This document shows positions 29,297 to 39,378 of a stretch of 64,000 nt of DNA, piece after piece; the first letter of the stretch is position 1, and each line of letters starts with the position of its first letter. Under the pieces are notes generated by a model that saw only the letters and a program-made list of their open reading frames with translations, made no database searches and had not been told where the DNA came from. The position numbers and the translations under genes are program-made. Origin of the DNA: Candidatus Baldrarchaeota archaeon (lineage in GTDB: Archaea > Asgardarchaeota > Baldrarchaeia > Baldrarchaeales > DXJG01); assembly GCA_030587435.1 (NCBI GenBank), contig JAUQZC010000022.1:56088-120087 (forward strand). The letters are read 5' to 3'.

Positions 29297-30613
29297 TTAA
29301 GGTACCAATCTATCAACGTCTCTTGGAAAGAGTACACATTCTCTTATGTTATTGACCCCGCAAATTACCATGAGCAATCTAGCCAGGCCAAGACCAAATC
29401 CAGCATGGGGTGGCATTCCCCAGTCAAAAGTTTGTAGATGATATTTGAAAGATTCGGGATTAAGCCCCTGGCTTCTTAATCTTTCAATTAGTAATTCTTT
29501 GTTATGGATTCTAGTTCCTCCAGAGGCTAATTCAAGCCAACTCCACATAAGATCAAAGGCTTCACAAATCTTTGGGTTATTATCTTTTGGTTTGATGTAG
29601 AAAGGTTTGCTTTCAGTAGGCCAGTCCACTATGAAATAGGGGCCTTTGAATTTTTCACCAAGCTTCCTTACTGCGGGAGTTGGTAAATCTTCGCCCCAAG
29701 GAATTGGCATATTTTCTTTCTCTAGTACTTTCAGTATTTCATCATATGTATATCGTGGGAATGGTGTTTTTGGGATTTCTAATTTTCTGTTTAAAGTTTC
29801 TAGTTCAGCTGCGCATTTTTCTTTTACTTCTCGTAGAACATAAATAATTAATTCTTCTAGGGTTTTCATAACATCGTCTGCGGTGGCAAAAGCTTCTTCC
29901 ATATCAACCATTATTAACTCAGCTAGATGACGTGTTGTACGATGTTCCTCCGCCCTGAAAACAGGTCCTATTTCAAAAACCTTTTCAAATGCTGCTGTTA
30001 GTTCCTCTTTATACAACTGTGGGCTTTGAGCTAAATAGGCAACTCGTTCAAAATACGATATAGGGAAAAGTTCTGTACCTCCTTCAGTAGCCGTTGCTAT
30101 AATTTTCGGCGTATTAACCTCTATGAAACTGTTTTTAACAAAGAATTTTCTAATACTTTGAAGTACTACATGTCTAATCTTGAAAATCGCAAAAGTTGTT
30201 GGCCGCCTTAAATCCAAAATCCTCGCATCCAATCTTGTATCGATTTCAGCCGGCACTTTGCCAGTAGGGTCAAGAGGTAAAGGGAATTTTACAGTATTTA
30301 GAATTTTAATTTCTTTAGGTACAATTTCTACTCCCTTCTTCGCTTCCGCTGATTCTTTAACAATACCTTTCACAGCAATAACGTACTCATTTTTTAATTT
30401 CTTCAGTTTTTCAAAGATATTTGAATCAACTTTATTCTGATGGGCGGTAATTTGTAGAGTTCCCTCTTTATCTCTCAATATCACAAATATTAGTTTGCCA
30501 AGTTTTCTAATTCTTTGAACCCAGCCGCAAACAATAACTTCTTTTCCGTTCAGTTCGGGTGAAATTTCCGAGGACCAGTGAGTTCTTCTCCAGTCTCCTA
30601 TATCTTCAATCAC
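29297..30613 (-). CDS. aspS: Aspartyl-tRNA synthetase
   Basis: Class II synthetase with an N-terminal OB anticodon-binding domain ([16 protein letters not shown]) and class II motifs [12 protein letters not shown] (motif 2) and [11 protein letters not shown] (motif 3). 438 residues from GTG 30613, which GAGGTGG precedes; the ATG further upstream (30637) is less well placed. Whether it also charges tRNA-Asn cannot be told from this window. Confidence 0.95.
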   Translation of the reverse strand: MIEDIGDWRRTHWSSEISPELNGKEVIVCGWVQRIRKLGKLIFVILRDKEGTLQITAHQNKVDSNIFEKLKKLKNEYVIAVKGIVKESAEAKKGVEIVPKEIKILNTVKFPLPLDPTGKVPAEIDTRLDARILDLRRPTTFAIFKIRHVVLQSIRKFFVKNSFIEVNTPKIIATATEGGTELFPISYFERVAYLAQSPQLYKEELTAAFEKVFEIGPVFRAEEHRTTRHLAELIMVDMEEAFATADDVMKTLEELIIYVLREVKEKCAAELETLNRKLEIPKTPFPRYTYDEILKVLEKENMPIPWGEDLPTPAVRKLGEKFKGPYFIVDWPTESKPFYIKPKDNNPKICEAFDLMWSWLELASGGTRIHNKELLIERLRSQGLNPESFKYHLQTFDWGMPPHAGFGLGLARLLMVICGVNNIRECVLFPRDVDRLVP

Positions 30614-30654
30614 ACTTTCCACCTCAAAATAAGACAAGAATTCTATAACTAAAT

Positions 30655-31161
30655 TTACTCCAACACTATTCTAAATCTTTCATTTAAAAGGCATTGTATA
30701 GCATTTTCTAAGGTTTTAACATCGGCAGGAAGCCTCTTAACATCTGACCGCCTTACTCTAACCTTTTTCTCATATGACCCATCTGGCAGCCAGACAATAT
30801 TAACACCTAGAACTTCAGCCGGGGCTAATAAATCTTGAATGGTTTTCCTTATATCAGGAGAGGAACCTACAACACGTATTTTTTTATTAAGCTTGCCACT
30901 AAGAATTTTAACTATCTTACCATTAGGACCTATAACGCTTGAAACATCTTTTTCCCCAACAAGTATGATAACCAAGGGTCCAATTTCTATACTTTTTTTG
31001 AATTCAACATCTTTTAAGGCGGGAAAACGTGATTCTAACTCTAAGAGTTCTTTAGCGATTTTTATGTCTAATTCGGAAACTTCTCCTTTCTCAACTTTTT
31101 CTTGGCATTTTGGGCATAAAATTCCACTTTTTAAACAAAAGGTACATAGGGGGGTTTTCAC
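30655..31161 (-). CDS. KH-domain RNA-binding protein with zinc knuckle
   Basis: An N-terminal CxxC-x-CPKC zinc knuckle (CTFC, CPKC) is followed by a KH domain (VSSVIGPNGKIVKIL) resembling NusA-like archaeal transcription factors, 168 residues. The GTG at 31161 follows GAGGTG. It lies between Alba and AspRS; a role in transcription or RNA handling is inferred. Confidence 0.75.
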   Translation of the reverse strand: MKTPLCTFCLKSGILCPKCQEKVEKGEVSELDIKIAKELLELESRFPALKDVEFKKSIEIGPLVIILVGEKDVSSVIGPNGKIVKILSGKLNKKIRVVGSSPDIRKTIQDLLAPAEVLGVNIVWLPDGSYEKKVRVRRSDVKRLPADVKTLENAIQCLLNERFRIVLE

Positions 31162-31223
31162 ATTTCACCTCTCCCATTATTAAAAAATTTATTGTGGTTT
31201 TAGGCAGAGGTATGCTGATGCCC

Positions 31224-31502
31224 TTACTGTTTCTTTGAAAGCACTATCTCTATGGTTGAAACATTTGCTGGTCCGCCGCCCTTTCCAGTTAGTTGTTCTG
31301 TTCCTATTTTTATTTCTTTAACTTCGGTGTTTGTCATGAAGCGTGTTCTCACTATTTCGGCTACATCTACCGCGCGGCTAATTGCTCTTCCCCTGGCCTT
31401 TATGCTTACCTCCTCTGCGCCGTTATGGAACAATGTTAGAACTGCTAGAACATAGTTCATAACGGGCTTATTTCCAATGAATACAGTATTTTCTTCTGCC
31501 AT
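31224..31502 (-). CDS. albA: Alba DNA/RNA-binding protein
   Basis: A small basic chromatin protein: [38 protein letters not shown] and a C-terminal strand. The lysine at which Alba is usually acetylated is not evident at the expected N-terminal place. The start ATG 31502 lies behind GGAGGG. 92 residues, the normal size. Confidence 0.95.
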   Translation of the reverse strand: MAEENTVFIGNKPVMNYVLAVLTLFHNGAEEVSIKARGRAISRAVDVAEIVRTRFMTNTEVKEIKIGTEQLTGKGGGPANVSTIEIVLSKKQ

Positions 31503-31685
31503 AACTGTTCCCTCCAAGAAGCTACTGGCTTTAAGCTGTTGCACACTAACTAGTGTGAAGATTTAAAACTTTCGAAAGGGAGTATGTTGACGCCAAAATT
31601 TTTATATATGTAAAGGTTTTTGTAGACAACGACATATTTAACGTATGTAAAATTTTATGTTAAAAAATGCAACGGGCGAAACCTC

Positions 31686-32171
31686 ATGGCATCCTATGCA
31701 GCTAAATTAACTGATAGGCAGTTTGAAATTTTAAAGAAATTATATGAAAGTGGAAAGCCTGTACGGGTATACTCCATACATAAAACTCAGAAAAAATTGG
31801 CTGACGAACTAGGAATCACAAGACAAGCCTTAAGCAATCACCTAAGAAAACTGCGAGAATTGGGCTTTGTTAGAACTGGAAGAGGCTTTATAGACCTAAC
31901 TGAGAAAGCGCTAGCCACTTTGGGAGAAGAGGGAGCAGATGCCTTCGTTTTCATTAAGGTTTTACCACAACATAGAGATGAAGCATATGAAGCTATAAAG
32001 AAAATAGGCGTCAGCAACCTTTACAGGGTAACTGGAGAAATCGATTTAATAGCCATGCTTAGTAGAACAAGACTTGACGAATTTTTGAGAGAAATAGCAA
32101 AAATTAAGGGCGTAACAGAAACTAGCGCACACATTGTACTAGAAGAACTCTCAAGACATGAGAGGGAATAA
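31686..32171 (+). CDS. Lrp/AsnC-like transcriptional regulator
   Basis: An N-terminal winged helix (QKKLADELGITRQALSNHL, LRELGFV) is followed by an AsnC/RAM ligand domain (FVFIKVLPQHRDEAY, VTGEIDLIAML). 161 residues. It is followed immediately by sucC, so it is the first gene of the operon and probably regulates it in response to a metabolite. A TATA-like TTTATATATG lies about 80 bases upstream (31600-31609). Confidence 0.88.
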   Translation: MASYAAKLTDRQFEILKKLYESGKPVRVYSIHKTQKKLADELGITRQALSNHLRKLRELGFVRTGRGFIDLTEKALATLGEEGADAFVFIKVLPQHRDEAYEAIKKIGVSNLYRVTGEIDLIAMLSRTRLDEFLREIAKIKGVTETSAHIVLEELSRHERE

Positions 32172-32172
32172 C

Positions 32173-33324
32173 ATGAAACTATACGAGTATCAAGCTAAGA
32201 ACATTTTTAGAGAATATCAAATACCAGTACCAGAAGGACAAATTGCAGAAACACCAGAAAAAGCTGTAGAAATAGCAAAAAGTATGGGTAAGCCAGTTGC
32301 AGTCAAGGCTCAGGTCTTAGTCGGCGGAAGAGGAAAAGCCGGTGGAATAAGGTTTGTAAATATACCTGAACAGGTTGCAGAAATCACTTCTCAGCTTTTA
32401 GGATCAAAGATAAAGGGAGTAGAGGTAAAAAAGGTACTTGTCGAAGAGAAATTAGAGATAGAGCGTGAATTATATTTAGGGATAACCGTTGATAGATCTG
32501 CGAGAAGATATGTTGCCATAGCTAGTTCTAGAGGGGGCGTGGACATCGAAGAGGTAGCTGAGGAACACCCCGAGGAAATAATAAAGCATTATATAGACCC
32601 GCTATTGGGTTTTCATAGCTTTGAAGCAAGAGAAATGGTCAAAAAGATGGGACTAAGGGGCAGAGATATAATTCTTGCGGCAGATATATTGAATAAATTG
32701 TGGAAAATCGTTGAGGACTATGACGCGGAGCTAGTGGAAATAAACCCTCTCATAAAGACAAGAGATGGCAAAATAATTGCAGCTGATGCTCGTTTGATCA
32801 TAGATGACAACGCTCTTTTTAGACATTCAGAATTCAAGGAAGTACTAAAGTCTGAAAAGAGAGAACTAAATGAAAGAGAATTAAAAGCTAGTGAAAGAGG
32901 TCTTGCATATGTTGAACTAGAGGGTGACATCGGAATCATTGGGAATGGCGCAGGACTGGTCATGGCTACGCTTGACATGGTTAGCTTGTATGGCGGAAAA
33001 CCAGCCAACTTTTTGGATGTGGGCGGAGGAGCCGATCCTGAGAGAATGGAGGCAGCACTCGAAATTGTTTTGTCAAATCCTCGGGTAAAAGTAGTTTTTA
33101 TAAACATCTTAGGTGGAATTACACGTTGCGACTGGATGGCTAAAGGTATAATAGAAGCAAGAGAAAAAATCAAGACAAGAGTACCGTTAGTGGTAAGAAT
33201 GGTTGGAACATTAGAGGAAGAGGGGAAGAAGATATTAGAAGAGGCCAGGATAGATGTATTAGATTCCATGGAAGAAGCTGCTAAAAGAGCTGTAGAAATT
33301 TCAAAACAACTAGCGGGGAGTTAA
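32173..33324 (+). CDS. sucC: Succinyl-CoA synthetase beta subunit (ADP-forming type)
   Basis: ATP-grasp subunit of the TCA-cycle enzyme that couples succinyl-CoA hydrolysis to ATP formation. [29 protein letters not shown] and [22 protein letters not shown] are typical. 383 residues. ATG 32173 follows GAGAGGG at the lrp stop; the longer ATG at 32158 overlaps lrp. sucD follows 4 bases after. Confidence 0.96.
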   Translation: MKLYEYQAKNIFREYQIPVPEGQIAETPEKAVEIAKSMGKPVAVKAQVLVGGRGKAGGIRFVNIPEQVAEITSQLLGSKIKGVEVKKVLVEEKLEIERELYLGITVDRSARRYVAIASSRGGVDIEEVAEEHPEEIIKHYIDPLLGFHSFEAREMVKKMGLRGRDIILAADILNKLWKIVEDYDAELVEINPLIKTRDGKIIAADARLIIDDNALFRHSEFKEVLKSEKRELNERELKASERGLAYVELEGDIGIIGNGAGLVMATLDMVSLYGGKPANFLDVGGGADPERMEAALEIVLSNPRVKVVFINILGGITRCDWMAKGIIEAREKIKTRVPLVVRMVGTLEEEGKKILEEARIDVLDSMEEAAKRAVEISKQLAGS

Positions 33325-33328
33325 AAGC

Positions 33329-34198
33329 ATGGCTATACTTGTAAATAATAAAACAAAAGCTATAGTACAAGGAATAACAGGAACTCAAGGAAGCTTTCAC
33401 ACAAAGTTAATGCTTGAATATGGAACAAAGATTGTTGCTGGCGTAACTCCCGGAAAAGGAGGACAAGAAGTTCATGGAGTTCCAGTATACGATACCGTTA
33501 AGGAGGCATTAAGTGAACACGATGCTAATGCCTCGATAATATTCGTACCAGCACCCTTTGCTAAAGATGCGGTGTTAGAGGGAATAAATGCAGGTCTAGA
33601 ACTAATTGTAGTCATTACTGAACACATCCCGATAAAAGATACTATTCAAATGGTTGAAGTAGCTAAAAGAAACAATGTAAACATAGTTGGACCTAACACA
33701 CCTGGAGTTATTACGCCAGGTGAATGCAAACTTGGCATAATGCCAGGCCATATTTTTAAGCGGGGCCCCATCGGCATTATTTCAAGAAGTGGTACATTAA
33801 CCTATGAAATTGCAAGCAATTTAACAAAGGCAGGATTTGGTCAATCCACTTGTCTTGGAATAGGAGGAGATCCCATAATTGGAATTAATTTTGTGGAAGC
33901 CTTGGAGATGTTTGCAAACGACCATGAAACCAAAGCGGTTGTTTTGATTGGCGAAATTGGCGGCGATGCTGAGGAGAGAGCTGCAGAATACATAAGAAAA
34001 GAATTTAATAAGCCCGTAGCAGCTTTTATAGCTGGGAAAACAGCGCCACCCGGGAAGAGAATGGGACATGCTGGAGCTATTATTTCAGGTAGAACTGGAA
34101 CTGCACAAAGTAAGATAAAGGCCTTAAAGGATGTTGGTGTACACGTAGTAGATAGACCTAGAGAAATCTCAGAGAAATTAAAGGAAATTTTAAGTTAG
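33329..34198 (+). CDS. sucD: Succinyl-CoA synthetase alpha subunit
   Basis: CoA-binding subunit with the active-site histidine in [46 protein letters not shown] and SRSGTLTYE are typical. 289 residues, complete. It is the third gene of the lrp-sucC-sucD unit. Confidence 0.97.
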   Translation: MAILVNNKTKAIVQGITGTQGSFHTKLMLEYGTKIVAGVTPGKGGQEVHGVPVYDTVKEALSEHDANASIIFVPAPFAKDAVLEGINAGLELIVVITEHIPIKDTIQMVEVAKRNNVNIVGPNTPGVITPGECKLGIMPGHIFKRGPIGIISRSGTLTYEIASNLTKAGFGQSTCLGIGGDPIIGINFVEALEMFANDHETKAVVLIGEIGGDAEERAAEYIRKEFNKPVAAFIAGKTAPPGKRMGHAGAIISGRTGTAQSKIKALKDVGVHVVDRPREISEKLKEILS

Positions 34199-34558
34199 TA
34201 CTTGATGTACATTTTAGCAATTGATGTAGATTTTGAATTCATCTTCTCCTTTAACTTTTTGAATTTAAGTCTTTTAATACGTATATTGAAGCAAAAGTTG
34301 GTAGGGGATTTCCATTTAAAGTATTTTATGGTTTTAGGCTATCATTTAAGACTTGCTTTGACATTTTCAATGCTTTTAGATTGATTTTAGAGCTAAATTG
34401 GTACTATTGCGAATCTAAATTTAAATAAAAAATTGTTTAAAATGTTTGAGTACCAATAAACTTTTAAATAAAAAAGCTTCAAACTAAACAGTGCCAACTA
34501 ACTTCACGGAACCGGAAGTTCTTAGTATTAATTTATTGTAAATAAAGGGGGAAAACAG
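34199..34558. promoter_or_regulatory. Spacer with rpl40e promoter and leader hairpin
   Basis: No real gene is seen; short frames in this AT-rich stretch are chance. A TATA-like CTTTTAAATAAAA lies at 34461-34473. A small inverted repeat AACTTC/GAAGTT (34500-34505 and 34515-34520) falls where the leader of the L40e transcript should be. It could be a leader element or coincidence. Confidence 0.45.
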
Positions 34559-34720
34559 ATGCCGGTAAGTGACCCAATAAAAAGAGAAATAGCCATGAAA
34601 CATCTACTATATGTAAAAATCTGCAGAAAATGCGGCGCAAGAAATCCGCCATCGGCTGTTAAATGTAGACGGTGTAAAAGCAAGAGATTAAGATGGAAGA
34701 AACGAGAAGCCTCCCGTTAA
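34559..34720 (+). CDS. rpl40e: Ribosomal protein L40e
   Basis: A 53-residue zinc ribbon protein with CRKCGARN and CRRCKSKRL and a basic tail (LRWKKREASR), matching archaeal L40e. ATG 34559 is preceded by AAGGGGG. It stands alone, just before the tRNA-Val gene on the opposite strand. Confidence 0.93.
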   Translation: MPVSDPIKREIAMKHLLYVKICRKCGARNPPSAVKCRRCKSKRLRWKKREASR

Positions 34721-34801
34721 ACTTGATTGACTTTTGTCGTTTGACGTTATCAAAATAAATTAAAATTTTATTAACTGTTTCATTTTCGCAAAATTTAGTG
34801 G

Positions 34802-34926
34802 TGGGCCCGGCGGGATTCGAACCCGCGACCTCCACCTTTCTTAATAACTTACAATTCGTAAGGGTGGCGTCATAGCCAGGTTTTCCGATGAGGGTTTGTG
34901 TCGCCTCATCTCTAGACCACGGGCCC
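34802..34926 (-). tRNA. tRNA-Val (TAC) with two introns
   Basis: Acceptor GGGCCCG/CGGGCCC, T-arm and anticodon stem CCACC/GGTGG with loop CTTACGA; anticodon TAC at 34858-34860. The canonical 37/38 intron (34838-34856, 19 nt) has a perfect central helix CUUA/UAAG. A second intron (34882-34911, 30 nt) sits in the D-loop, with a 7-bp inner helix GAUGAGG/CCUCAUC and bulges AGA and AAA; its central helix is only about three pairs, so the borders are close but not certain. Confidence 0.9.
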
Positions 34927-35069
34927 TCTTAAAATACTTGGTTAATTTGCCAACTTAAGTTTTTCAGTAATATTTCGAATATTAATATTTTGTTGTGCAA
35001 TTCACTGAAAGTTTTATATTTGGTTGATGTATTGAGAGAAAGGAAGTTATAAGAGTAGATGGTGGTTGT

Positions 35070-35264
35070 ATGCCTAGGGAAATTAAGAGTGCAGAGGAAT
35101 TCCTAGAAATTGCTAAGAGGGCTATCGAGTGTAGAGTTAAACGTCTTGGCGACGTTGTTAAATTAAAGTTGAGAACTAAAAGATACCTGTATACCTTGAA
35201 AACTACACCTGAGGAAGCGGAGAATCTTTTAAAGAGAATTCAATGCGAAATTGTTGAACTTTAA
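35070..35264 (+). CDS. rpl38e: Ribosomal protein L38e
   Basis: A 64-residue protein with KSAEEFLEIAKRAIECRVKR, VVKLKLRTKRYLYTL and ending in CEIVEL, which match eukaryotic and archaeal L38e. L38e is found mainly in TACK and related archaea, so it helps place the organism. ATG has GGTGG upstream. It ends 1 base before the convergent protease gene. Confidence 0.93.
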   Translation: MPREIKSAEEFLEIAKRAIECRVKRLGDVVKLKLRTKRYLYTLKTTPEEAENLLKRIQCEIVEL

Positions 35265-35265
35265 C

Positions 35266-36129
35266 TTAAAAAATAGTCAATGAGATGAAGAGAAAAGCTA
35301 TTGCTAACAACGATGGTAACGGTAATCCTGGAACTAAATGTTCTTTTTCCAATATTTTACAAGTTATTAAAAGACCTATAAGCACGCCGAGAAGCGTCAT
35401 AACAATTGATATTATTGAATAGTCTATTATTACACGTACATTGAGGGCAGTGTAAAATATGAGGTCTCCTAAACCTATTTCCGCATATCGACTTGTATAA
35501 GTTAGGGTTAGTGTATCAAATTGATCTTGTTTTTCCTCAATGGTTTTCATTATGTTTCGGATTGGCCCCCTTTTTACAGAGTAAATGTCATAAAATGATA
35601 GAGCAACCAAAGTGAATGTCAAGGTAAGAATTGGCAGAGAAATGCCCAGAAGAAAACCCATCAGCGATGAGAAAAGTATTATTGCAACTCTTTTAGCCTT
35701 TTCAAACCTGGAAAACACCGATATATAAGTGATAAGAGAAGCCGAGAAAAGAACAGGTGCTATGTAAATAATTATATTAATTTCTTGAACACCCGAAATG
35801 ATTAAAATTTCATCCTCAAGTAGAAGTATGGCAAAAAGTGATGTAAGAAAATAGAAAACTGCAAAAATTAGTTTTAAAATGTTAACTTTCGCTTTGCGAA
35901 ATAATACGTATAGGAAGAACCCTCCAATAGCAGCTATAGAAATGTAAAAGATCATATTTAGGAAAGCACCTGTTGCACCCATTTCAGACTCCGAAAAAGG
36001 TACTGCTTCTATTTCTATGCTTGAAAGTTTATGGATTAGTGCAAATATTATTGAAATGGCAGCTGCAGAAACTGTAGGAGGAACAAGGTGAAACGCTGCA
36101 GTTTTCCAGTTCGTACTCAATAAGCTCAC
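35266..36129 (-). CDS. Presenilin/signal-peptide-peptidase-like aspartyl protease
   Basis: An intramembrane aspartyl protease candidate with about nine hydrophobic segments. The catalytic pair is visible: FYDIYSVKRG (YD, 180-181) and GLGDLIFYTA (GxGD, 219-222), and LPLPSLL (about 269) takes the place of the PAL motif. 287 residues. Natural substrates are unknown, but membrane signal-peptide remnants are the family's usual targets. Confidence 0.87.
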   Translation of the reverse strand: MSLLSTNWKTAAFHLVPPTVSAAAISIIFALIHKLSSIEIEAVPFSESEMGATGAFLNMIFYISIAAIGGFFLYVLFRKAKVNILKLIFAVFYFLTSLFAILLLEDEILIISGVQEINIIIYIAPVLFSASLITYISVFSRFEKAKRVAIILFSSLMGFLLGISLPILTLTFTLVALSFYDIYSVKRGPIRNIMKTIEEKQDQFDTLTLTYTSRYAEIGLGDLIFYTALNVRVIIDYSIISIVMTLLGVLIGLLITCKILEKEHLVPGLPLPSLLAIAFLFISLTIF

Positions 36130-36194
36130 CTAGAGTTCTAGTTTATACTCAAACTTTAATAATGTTTTGAAATGTTTTTTAATGGGTGGAAAGT

Positions 36195-36482
36195 TTGAGT
36201 GAAGCATCACTCTCTAAGTTCTTGAATTTACCAGTAAAGAATGAAAGAATGGAGAAAGTGGGAGAAGTAGTGGATATTTTAGCTAAAAAGAAAGATGGAA
36301 AGATCATTGGCATACTTGTTAAGCCCAACAAAATCAACAAACTTCTAGATAAGTTGCCTAAAGATGAAAATGGATATATTGCCATTCCGATTTCAGCTAT
36401 AAAAATGAATGAGAACTTTATATTTTTAAATGAAAGAAAAATAAAGGTGTTGTTAATTCGCGCAAGACGCTATACAACTTGA
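36195..36482 (+). CDS. PRC-barrel-like protein
   Basis: A small beta-rich protein resembling PRC-barrel domains (VGEVVDILAKKKDGKIIGIL, NGYIAIPISAIKM). PRC-barrels occur in ribosome-assembly and RNA proteins; the role here is unknown. I prefer TTG 36195, behind GGGTGG; GTG 36186 is the alternative. It overlaps the opening of the PAC2 frame by a few bases only if that gene's earliest start is used. Confidence 0.7.
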   Translation: MSEASLSKFLNLPVKNERMEKVGEVVDILAKKKDGKIIGILVKPNKINKLLDKLPKDENGYIAIPISAIKMNENFIFLNERKIKVLLIRARRYTT

Positions 36483-36496
36483 ATGAGGTGAAAAAA

Positions 36497-37213
36497 TTGA
36501 ACATAGAGATAATATTGAAGAGAAAAGTTGAATTAGAAGGAAAAATTTTCATTACAGGATTTCACGGTATTGGTTATGCGGGATATATTGCGGTAAATCA
36601 TATAATAGAATCCACTAATGCTGAACTTCTAGGTTATGTTACGACTGAACAATATCCGCCCATAGTCTCCCTTGACGAAAATAGAGTGCTTACTCCCTAC
36701 GAGCTTTTCATGTACAAGGATTTCATATTATTTCTTCCGAGGTTTCAGCCACCTCCTTCTGAACAAAATGATTTAATGAGAATTTTAACTGAGTGGACCG
36801 TTAAGAATCGATTCTTAGAGGCTATTTTAATAGGTGGATTAGATAGTAAATTAAAGGCGGGAGAAGAAAAATTAAGAGTTGTTCCGACTTCACAATTTAA
36901 GATGAATAACAAATTGGAGTTAAAGAAATTAGATAGAAACTTATATGTCGTGGGGCCTTTAGCAATCTTGTTAGCTTACTATGAAATCAAAGATTTCCCC
37001 GCAATTGCATTATTACCGTATGCTCAAAGAGGGAGACCAGATCCGTTGGCTGCTGCGACGGCTATACAAATAATTAATCAGCTATATGATCTTGATATCT
37101 CAACAGAACAGCTTATTAAGGATGCAAAACAGATAGAACAGGAGATCGCTCAGCTTAAGGAACAGGAAGAGAAAGTGCAGAGAGAACCTGGATCATTAGC
37201 GATGTACGTCTAG
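36497..37213 (+). CDS. PAC2-family protein (proteasome assembly chaperone-like)
   Basis: A PAC2-type protein: KIFITGFHGIGYAGYIAVNH, FLPRFQPPP, ILIGGLDSK and FPAIALLPYAQRGRPDP blocks are typical of archaeal PAC2/DUF75 members, which help assemble or regulate the proteasome. The coiled C-terminus (IEQEIAQLKEQEEK) is usual. TTG 36497 follows GAGGTG. 238 residues. Downstream of the PRC-barrel gene. Confidence 0.88.
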   Translation: MNIEIILKRKVELEGKIFITGFHGIGYAGYIAVNHIIESTNAELLGYVTTEQYPPIVSLDENRVLTPYELFMYKDFILFLPRFQPPPSEQNDLMRILTEWTVKNRFLEAILIGGLDSKLKAGEEKLRVVPTSQFKMNNKLELKKLDRNLYVVGPLAILLAYYEIKDFPAIALLPYAQRGRPDPLAAATAIQIINQLYDLDISTEQLIKDAKQIEQEIAQLKEQEEKVQREPGSLAMYV

Positions 37214-37261
37214 AATTTTATTGAATTATAATGGAAGGTAACTTGTTAAGAGGGCTATATC

Positions 37262-37912
37262 ATGAATATCAAAGACCTATTAAGAGACGCTTATCTACTT
37301 CAGCTTAAAGATGGCTTTTTTACAGTTAAAAGTCTGTCTAAACTCATTAAGAGAAGTTATAGTAGAACCTTTTCTATATTAAAAGAACTTCAAAGAAAGA
37401 ACTATGTTAAAAGTTTGGAGAAACGAAATAAAAGAGAAACTAGGTACATTGTGGATGAAAAGGGGAGAAGGCGGTTTAAGGTTATTTTAACAGCAGGTAC
37501 TTACGACATCATCCATACGGGTCATTTAAAGACCTTAGAAGAAGCAAAAAGACGTGGTGATATTCTTATAGTTATAGTGGCAAGAGATAAAACAGTTGAA
37601 AAAATAAAAGGCCGGCGACCAATAATACCTGAAAATCAGCGAAGAACCATAGTTCAATCACTCAAACCAGTTGATTTTGCGATTTTAGGTTCAGAAAAAG
37701 ACTTTTTAGAACCAATTGAAAAAATAAACCCTGATTTAATTGTCCTTGGAAGAGATCAACCCGTAAATAAAAGAAAATTAGAAGAAGAGTTAAGAAAACG
37801 TGGACTTGAATGTAAGGTGGTAAGACTTCGAGTGTGGGATTCTTCTCCCCTCGCAAAAACATCTAAAATAATAAAGAAAATTAATGAAACTTTCCATATT
37901 TCTAATATTTAG
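37262..37912 (+). CDS. ribL: FAD synthase RibL with N-terminal winged helix
   Basis: Archaeal CTP-type FAD synthetase of the nucleotidyltransferase superfamily: GTYDIIHTGHL (catalytic HxGH), RDKTVEKIKGRRPI and DLIVLGRDQP. In front (1-75) is a fused winged helix (SLSKLIKRSYSRTFSILKEL), which is not part of RibL in methanogens and may allow DNA binding. Its 3' end overlaps the convergent ribK by 11 bases, placing both FMN/FAD steps at one locus. Confidence 0.88.
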   Translation: MNIKDLLRDAYLLQLKDGFFTVKSLSKLIKRSYSRTFSILKELQRKNYVKSLEKRNKRETRYIVDEKGRRRFKVILTAGTYDIIHTGHLKTLEEAKRRGDILIVIVARDKTVEKIKGRRPIIPENQRRTIVQSLKPVDFAILGSEKDFLEPIEKINPDLIVLGRDQPVNKRKLEEELRKRGLECKVVRLRVWDSSPLAKTSKIIKKINETFHISNI

Positions 37913-38588
37913 CAAACTGCCTTATATCTATCGTTAGAAACACAACGTCACCGTCATTTAAATTTAAGACTTCCCTGAGGCATACAGGAGCTATAACTTC
38001 TAGAACGTCGTCACCGTAGTGAGTTCGTTGAGCAAATATTATAGCCCCCGAAATCTTATTGTTAATAACGACTGGGTAACATGTTGCGTCACCATACGTT
38101 CTTAAATTATTTTTAAATCCACTTATTTTAATTCCAGAAAACGATTTTAACATTTTTCTGATTTCTAAGTCGGTTTTATTCCTTAATTTTAAGTTAAGTG
38201 TTCCGGGATATGGAACGAAACCTAATTTTTCTAGAATTTGATTTTTGTATGGCTCTAACGATAAGTAGAATCGTCCTTCACCTAATCCGGTAAAGACTTC
38301 ACCCTCTAACCTTATTATTGTTGGTTTCTCCTCAAATATGGCTTTTAGTCCATAATACAGTTCTTTCAGGAGGTCCTCTCCTTTTCTGGTGATTTTTATT
38401 AATTGTCCTTGTCGTTTGATTTCTCTTGTTATATATCCTAGTTTTTCTAATTCTTGCAGACGTCTTGAGGCTGTTTGCTGACTTACATTTAACTCTTCAC
38501 AAAATTTTGTTGATGATATTTTAATTGGCTGTTTAATTGCACCTTTCTTAGCCAATAGGAAAAGAGTGAACCATAGTTTGTCATCCAA
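37902..38588 (-). CDS. ribK: Riboflavin kinase RibK (CTP-dependent) with N-terminal winged helix
   Basis: Makes FMN from riboflavin and CTP. The RibK cradle-loop barrel is seen in FTGLGEGRFYLSL, FVPYPGTLNLKL and GDATCYPVVIN. An N-terminal winged helix (KFCEELNVSQQTASRRLQEL, LGYITRE) is fused, as in many archaeal RibK proteins (RbkR regulators). TTG 38588 is coupled to endonuclease V by an 8-base overlap and follows AAGGTG. Likely both enzyme and regulator of riboflavin genes. Confidence 0.9.
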   Translation of the reverse strand: MDDKLWFTLFLLAKKGAIKQPIKISSTKFCEELNVSQQTASRRLQELEKLGYITREIKRQGQLIKITRKGEDLLKELYYGLKAIFEEKPTIIRLEGEVFTGLGEGRFYLSLEPYKNQILEKLGFVPYPGTLNLKLRNKTDLEIRKMLKSFSGIKISGFKNNLRTYGDATCYPVVINNKISGAIIFAQRTHYGDDVLEVIAPVCLREVLNLNDGDVVFLTIDIRQFAKY

Positions 38589-39249
38589 GTTCAACACCTT
38601 CTTTGACAAGTCTTTTTTTCAACGTTGCAGTAATATGCGCTTGTCTGATTGGTTCAGGTAGCTTATATTTTTTGCACGTGTTAAGTGTGATCTTGATAGC
38701 GGTCTTTAATGTTACACGGTGACCTATGCTGACAAATATTGGCTTTACATTCTTTTTTGTCCATACCGCTGCTCCTATAATTTCATTTTTGTCATATATC
38801 GGAGCCCAGTTATCTTTTCTTTCACCTATACTGCCGCAAAGTAGTTTTTTAGCTATACCTATCGTTGGGATATTAAGTACAACCCCTAAGTGGCTTGCAG
38901 CACCCAGTCTAAAGGGATGAAGACGTCCTTGCGCGTCAACCATGAAGATATCTGGTAGTTCTTTAAGTTTTTTTATGGCGCTAATCATTGGATAACATTC
39001 TCTAAATGATAATAGCGTTGGGATATAAGGGAATTTAACCTTAACTATGCTTACAGACTTTTCTTTAACAGATAGGGTGTCATATTCTACTACTACTGCC
39101 GCTGCGACGGCATAATTACCTATATAAGCAACATCAACTCCTCCAACTGTTTGGGGAGGACATGGGAAATCATCTTTTTCAACAACTTTTTGGGCAAGCA
39201 ACATTTGAGCTTTTCTAGCTTTCTCGATAGAGAAAGATTTGATTTTCAT
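38581..39249 (-). CDS. nfi: Endonuclease V
   Basis: Cuts DNA near deaminated bases, chiefly inosine. TVGGVDVAYIG carries the first catalytic aspartate; DIFMVDAQGRLHPFRLGAASHLGV carries the second, and SIGHRVTLKTAI the C-terminal motif. 222 residues, complete. It lies directly upstream of ribK on the same strand. Confidence 0.95.
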   Translation of the reverse strand: MKIKSFSIEKARKAQMLLAQKVVEKDDFPCPPQTVGGVDVAYIGNYAVAAAVVVEYDTLSVKEKSVSIVKVKFPYIPTLLSFRECYPMISAIKKLKELPDIFMVDAQGRLHPFRLGAASHLGVVLNIPTIGIAKKLLCGSIGERKDNWAPIYDKNEIIGAAVWTKKNVKPIFVSIGHRVTLKTAIKITLNTCKKYKLPEPIRQAHITATLKKRLVKEGVELG

Positions 39250-39378
39250 AAAGCCACCATATTGAATATTTCTGTTATGCAGAGAACGTTAAAACATAAA
39301 CTAAATATTCTTTTAGAGATGTGACTTCCAAAGTAGATATCCAACTAGCAATATTCTGAAAGATGTTTTTCTTTTAAA

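Noticed and set aside
34202..34384. 60-residue open frame after sucD
   Set aside because: Low-complexity hydrophobic chance frame in AT-rich spacer without a ribosome site.
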